Below, one piece after another: positions 19,301-23,045 of a stretch of 23,045 nt of DNA; the first letter of the stretch is position 1, and each line of letters begins with the position of its first letter. This stretch comes from Azolla pinnata. Lineage: Eukaryota; Streptophyta; Polypodiopsida; Salviniales; Salviniaceae. The notes below the pieces were generated by a model that ran no database searches, was not told the DNA's origin, and was given only the letters and a program-made list of their open reading frames with translations. Location of the stretch: NCBI GenBank assembly GCA_037176905.1, contig JBBBWG010003571.1, positions 8,320 to 31,364 on the forward strand, given 5' to 3'. The translations under genes and the position numbers were made by a program.

Positions 19301-20147
19301 TAGACAAGAAACAGTTTTTAAGAAAATTATGCGAGAAAGTATTCCAGGGAAATCATGGCAAGCGAGAAAGATTCTGGAAAGGAATTATACGGAAATATAT
19401 CTTTACTGGTAACTGAATTCGAACGCACAGGTAAGAGTTATTCCAAAGTTTGTGATCGTCGTTACAATGTTAATTGTAGAGAGAAGTACGGGAGTGGAGA
19501 AGGATGGTAGAGGAGAAGGCCACAGTATCATACCTTGTTTATAAATTGCTCATGCTCATCAGCTCGCTTCACCATTCTGGCAGCGTGCTTTCTAAGAACC
19601 TTCTTGGTTTCCAGGACAACCTGTAGAGAACATTTCACGAAGAGCACGTGTTTATGCTAACTCAGGAAAGAGAAATGCGCAGAAAGTTAGTGAGGAGTGC
19701 AGCTAATACTCCTGACATAGATAGAATTGTAATAACAAGGCTACTGAAAAACAGAAGCTTTGAACGAAGCAAAACAACTAAAGAAAGAAAATGGTTAAGA
19801 AGGCTGCTGAAAGAAGAAAATTTACAGGTTCCAATACAGAAGGCAGGAAAAAGCCGGAACACAAAATGAGTAATTCGTAGAATAAGCAGATAATGGAAGA
19901 AAGAGATTACAAGCACGCTCATTTTGACAAAGGAAGCAAATTCTGAAGACGAGCGCAAGGAAAACGAGAGCAAGAAGGTAATGGTGAAGAAAGACGAAGC
20001 TACTGCTAAAGCAATCCGAAGAGGCGTAACATACAGCAGATCGATCTTTTCTGTGTGACAAATACAGTATCGAAAACAAGCAGTCAGTATTCTTACTCTA
20101 GGAGGATGCCTCAGATGTAGGTGTTCAGATCCATATCTTGGTGCCAT
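16330..20147 (-). CDS. GPCAT: Glycerophosphocholine acyltransferase (GPC1/GPCAT family, DUF2838)
   Basis: Eight coding exons on the reverse strand, in order: 20097-20147, 19534-19620, 19139-19196, 18971-19071, 17652-17747, 17472-17565, 17008-17245 and 16330-16741 (stop included). All junctions are GT-AG with consistent phases, giving 378 residues, about the length of the Arabidopsis protein as I recall it. The enzyme transfers an acyl group from acyl-CoA to glycerophosphocholine, making lyso-phosphatidylcholine for phosphatidylcholine recycling; it is a multipass ER membrane protein. Family blocks seen: DEHEQFINK (about 38-46), SRPQDIP (65-71), [17 protein letters not shown] (90-106), FAEGPLAW (129-136), IIRWWDP (168-174), DPEVMTSYR (to 242), [12 protein letters not shown] (252-263) and [15 protein letters not shown] (309-323). 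A basic KKKKK and a polar tail follow. The first exon (17 residues) is the least certain; an in-frame TGA lies upstream of its ATG. Confidence 0.9.
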
Positions 20148-20460
20148 GAGAGCGCAGATCTGATCTCAGTCGCCGGGGGCAAGTAAAACCTGGTCCAGGA
20201 AAATTGGGAACGGCAATAAGCTCTCTTGAACACGAGGAGAAGAAGAAAATCTCGGCCAGGAAACGCAGCAATGGCGAGCTTGGTGGTTCGCAGAAGAAGA
20301 AAAAGGAGGAGGAGGAGGAGGAGATGGTGATGATGATCAAGGCATGGAAGGAGTGAATCTTTCTTTGGCCAGAAGGAAGAAGAGAGAGGAGCGATGGAAA
20401 GCTTCGGTGGAGGAAGAAAGCAGAGAAGGCGGTTCTTGCAAGAGTCAAAAAGCTCCAAAG
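20148..20460 (-). promoter_or_regulatory. Pyrimidine-rich 5' leader of the acyltransferase gene
   Basis: Read on the reverse strand, this stretch is rich in CTCC and TTC repeats (around 20290-20330), as in many plant 5' leaders. It is open in two frames only because it lacks A-rich stops, and those frames start at non-ATG codons. The only upstream ATG I find is at 20345 and is followed at once by a stop. The transcription start is not determined; I place it near 20440-20460 because the ACGT-rich promoter begins just beyond. Confidence 0.4.
20337..20345 (-). other. Minimal uORF (Met-Pro-stop) in the acyltransferase leader
   Basis: Reverse-strand ATG-CCT-TGA, 189 bases before the main start codon. 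A very short uORF like this may allow reinitiation. It is the only ATG upstream of the main start within the presumed leader. Confidence 0.4.
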
Positions 20461-20637
20461 CGCGGGCGCGGATGTCCCACGTGGCGCCTACGTGGCGCTG
20501 ACGTGGCGAGAAAAGCCAATGAGAGAGAGCCTGCCACGTATGCGGGCAGTGGGGGGGGGCCTGCCACGTCAGCCTGTTCGAATTGGGAAGAGGACAGAAG
20601 GCCGTTTAGAAGGAAAACAAGAACGGGGGGAGGGGGA

Positions 20638-20656
20638 CCAATGAGGACCCGCCACG
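20638..20656 (+). promoter_or_regulatory. ERSE-I element, copy 1 (CCAAT-N9-CCACG)
   Basis: CCAAT at 20638-20642, nine spacer bases, CCACG at 20652-20656: an exact match to the endoplasmic reticulum stress response element I. It overlaps the G-box at 20653. In animals and plants this composite site is bound by NF-Y at CCAAT together with an ATF6- or bZIP28-type factor at CCACG. Confidence 0.65.
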
Positions 20657-20724
20657 TGGCCCGCCAGCGTGGCAGCCGCCCAGTGGGGCGGCGCCACGTC
20701 ATCGTCCTGCTGCGGTGGGCCAGG

Positions 20725-20743
20725 CCAATCAGACAGAGCCACG
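20725..20743 (+). promoter_or_regulatory. ERSE-I element, copy 2 (CCAAT-N9-CCACG)
   Basis: CCAAT at 20725-20729, nine spacer bases, CCACG at 20739-20743, again with the exact spacing. The CCACG half runs on into CCACGTCA, so it is also a TGACGTGG site on the other strand. The spacer differs from copy 1, so the two are not a simple duplication. Confidence 0.65.
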
Positions 20744-20772
20744 TCAGCGCGCCGTGCTCGATCGGCCTTTTT

Positions 20773-21009
20773 GGGGACATTCCAAATGTTCAGACTTTAG
20801 ACTTTAGATATTGTTCGTTTTATTACTTCTTAGAATTTTTGTCTTACTTGGGGACATTCTAATGTTCTTCTCTTTAGATATTGTGCTTTCTTTAGAAATT
20901 TGGGGGAGACATTCTGATGTTTTTGACTTTAGATATTGTTAGTTCTCAAAAATTCAGGGGAGGCATTCTAGTGTTTTGAATTTTTAGATATTGTTTGTTG
21001 AGAATTTCC
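20773..21009 (+). repeat. Four-copy degenerate tandem repeat beside the promoter
   Basis: Units start at 20773, 20850, about 20903 and 20957. They share GGGGA(C/G)ATTC, then AATGTT or GATGTT, then CTTTAGATATTGTT and an AGAATTT-like end. The first unit is 77 bases; the others are 53 to 54. Substitutions between copies are many, so the array is old. It directly abuts the ACGT-rich promoter. No function is known to me. Confidence 0.8.
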
Positions 21010-23045
21010 TAGCTTCGTGCATTTATGCATCCAACCATCTAGCAGATGATGCTCCAGAGGAGCTGCCGATATGTGATTGATTCGGAACATCCCCGTTCAC
21101 TGACGTAAAGTCGAAAATGCTGCATCGGAAGTTTTGTTGAGTGTATGTATGTACATAAGTCGGTGGGGCTTGAAAGTCGCTTGACTGAATTCCTCCATTC
21201 ACACTATTTCAAATCAAAGTTATTAGCTCTAAATTAAACAGCATTATATGAATGCAAGTTGGTAGGAACATTGCTAAATGCATGAGCATAGGCAAATGCG
21301 AACCCACCTTTGCACGCAAAGATAGTTGCTGGCTTTTAAACCTATATATATTATAGACGATTGCAAGTTTATCTCAAATCTTGATATGCGCTTGAACTTC
21401 TTTTCAAACGATAAGATGAGAAACAATCAGGTTTAAAAGGTTCCTATTACTGTGAAATAGTTTGGTTTTTTGGGTATGTTTTGTTGTATTAGGCCACATA
21501 TCTTATATAATGTTTGCCTAGAATTTGGCAGTATTGGATCTGCCAAGGTCTATGGTCAATATCTTTAAAGTGCAATTTATTGAGGATTAAATTGGAAAGA
21601 AGTATGTCAGTACAAAAAAAGGCCACAACTAACAAGAAGGTTTAGTGGCTAATTAAGTGAACCTTCAAAAACAATACCTAAAAATAAGGTACCGTCAAAA
21701 AACCTATGGAAAACGGCTTTGAAATTATAGTATAAAGGCATGATGCGGTTGCAGCAAGTAGCAAATTGTATATATAAAAGAAATGTCAAATTGTAATTAC
21801 TAGGTAAAAACATATGGGTATGCACTTTCCATTTGTATCCATATCTATAAGGTATAGTTCAAAAGATTGACAGTTTTCAGCCATTCAAATGCAACTAGTA
21901 AATGTTTAGGTTTGGTAAATGTAATACGGCAGTGGCTAAGTTGGTGGATTGTTGATCAACAATGTTGATTCCTTTGTCTAAATATCTAAAATGGGGGGAT
22001 TGTATGTCGTAATATAGTGGCATAAGAAATGCAATTATTGATGATTGAGAGGATAAATGGTGAAAGTTAACCCACAACATGACACGGTTCTCACCGTGCA
22101 ATCAAGTAGCCGACTCGATTCTCACCAAACGAATGAATAGTTTTTTTACCTACACCAAAACTAAGAAAAATAGATAATTTGATCAAATTTCTTTGTATAA
22201 ATAAGTATGCCTATTTGGACATGGTTTATAGTAATGCAAGGGTTGAATCTTTTTTGGGGAAAAATCAAAACAGAGACTGCGGGAAATAAATTAATCCATT
22301 AAATAGAAGAGCTTGGGGAGAAAAGGTACCTTGTTCAAGGCAACTTAAAGACGATAATCGAAATTTTTTCAAAAAACGGATATGGATGAGATCGAAGCAA
22401 TTACACTTGTATTAATTAAGGAATGGGTTGAACAAGCTACAAGGTTACAAGTGCTCCAAGCTAATAAGGAATTTCGTGGACCTGAATTCTAGAAGCTTGA
22501 TAATGAGGTTGCTAGAAAAGCACGAGGATATTGTTCGCGACCTAAACAAGTATATATGATGGCAGTCACGAAGTCGATTGCACCTGCGGATTGGCCTCCA
22601 TGAGAGTGGTGAGCCTTCAATGTTGAGATTGAGCCAATGAGGGCTTAGGCGACAAAGCGGATGAATAAGTCTATTTTTCATAGTACAATTGTATGACATG
22701 CAGAACACCGTCTCACGAGTGTGCCAATGTGTTGTTCGAAAAACTTATATATACTTAAAAATTAATAGCGTTCAGACCATGAAAATACAATATCTAATGT
22801 CCAAAGAATACATATGGTAGATCCATAATCGTAATAGATAAAGTTATACTAGAGATTCGTAGAGGTGTGAGTCTGCACGTTAGGATCCGTAACAACATAC
22901 TGTACAGAGGGACAACTGTACGGCCGACCGACTAAAATGGTTGTTTCAATGCTCGGATGTTATAAATTGTAATTTGATAATATATACCCTTTGGTAGATT
23001 TAGTGTACCGTGTATTCTCGATTGATTATATTCTTTAATTCTTCA
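21010..23045. other. AT-rich region, no recognisable gene
   Basis: AT-rich DNA with short broken frames. The longest (22445-22708 reverse, 87 codons) resembles no family I know. I see no tandem array, terminal inverted repeat pair, RNA gene or retroelement motif. It may hold decayed transposon sequence or the distal upstream region of a gene beyond the window. Confidence 0.45.

Larger units (their letters stand above)
20476..20745 (-). promoter_or_regulatory. GC-rich promoter with eight ACGT-core elements (G-box/UPRE cluster)
   Basis: ACGT cores occur at 20479, 20490, 20501, 20536, 20566, 20654, 20696 and 20741. Two are perfect G-boxes in GCCACGTGGC or CCCACGTGGC context (20478-20483 and 20653-20658). 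Four match TGACGTGG or its complement CCACGTCA (20499, 20564, 20695, 20740), the core of the unfolded-protein-response element bound by bZIP factors. One of these (20693-20703) is GATGACGTGGC on the reverse strand. Plant bZIP17, bZIP28 and bZIP60 are known to bind such sites; some ACGT cores could instead serve abscisic-acid or light bZIPs. The cluster lies 330-600 bases upstream of the acyltransferase start codon. Confidence 0.65.

Noticed and set aside
19662..20147. 161-codon reverse ORF read straight through
   Set aside because: After the first 17 codons the frame runs into an intron starting with GTAAGA. The conserved family sequence continues only after splicing to 19620.
20111..20458. 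115- and 107-codon reverse frames upstream of the acyltransferase
   Set aside because: Both begin with TTG rather than ATG and consist of Leu/Ser/Phe runs from the CTCC/TTC-rich leader.
20344..20862. 172-codon forward ORF, Arg-rich
   Set aside because: It lies over the GC-rich, ACGT-rich promoter and the pyrimidine-rich leader of the reverse-strand gene; its composition follows from that and it resembles no protein family.
22445..22708. 87-codon reverse ORF
   Set aside because: Random-looking composition, no family resemblance, and no splice context that extends it.

Overview
This window is nuclear DNA of a land plant. It has GT-AG introns of about 80 to 1,200 bp, an intronless GC-rich PPR gene, a subfamily XI (UNE12/LRL-type) bHLH gene and a plant-type glycerophosphocholine acyltransferase gene. 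It also holds LTR and LINE relics, abundant microsatellites and minisatellites, and a 100-N assembly gap. Fairly short introns and the divergent tail of the bHLH protein make me lean towards a non-seed plant such as a bryophyte, but that is only an impression and I cannot name a species.

Layout from left to right. Positions 1-360: a TTC repeat, then a possible two-exon gene for a 54-residue Leu-rich membrane peptide. Positions 976-1800: two LTR-like direct copies exactly 433 bp apart, the second preceded by a polypurine-tract-like stretch. Positions 2322-4778: a short upstream ORF, then a 792-codon PPR gene whose two five-repeat halves are joined by a 21-bp coding minisatellite. Positions 6016-7520: a possible Ser-rich reverse-strand gene over a GAA/GAT repeat, then a minisatellite of GATGGT type. 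Positions 7857-7970: a tRNA-like fragment. Positions 8060-10304: AT-rich DNA with a LINE relic (zinc-binding end of a reverse transcriptase) and a 19-bp tandem array that runs into the gap at 10305-10404. Positions 12291-14991: the bHLH gene, six coding exons, 382 residues, with a roughly 125-bp tandem repeat in its last intron. Positions 16330-20147: the acyltransferase gene on the reverse strand, eight coding exons, 378 residues. It converges with the bHLH gene. Positions 20476-20745: its GC-rich upstream region, with eight ACGT cores and two exact CCAAT-N9-CCACG (ERSE-I) elements. Positions 20773-23045: a four-copy tandem repeat, then AT-rich DNA without a recognisable gene.

The three confident genes do not form a pathway; they look like independent nuclear loci. 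The PPR protein probably acts on organellar RNA, the bHLH factor probably binds E/G-box promoters in rhizoid or root-hair type development, and the acyltransferase makes lyso-phosphatidylcholine in the ER membrane. The most interesting signal is the upstream region of the acyltransferase, which looks like an ER-stress (unfolded protein response) promoter on a phospholipid-remodelling gene. That function is inferred from motifs only.
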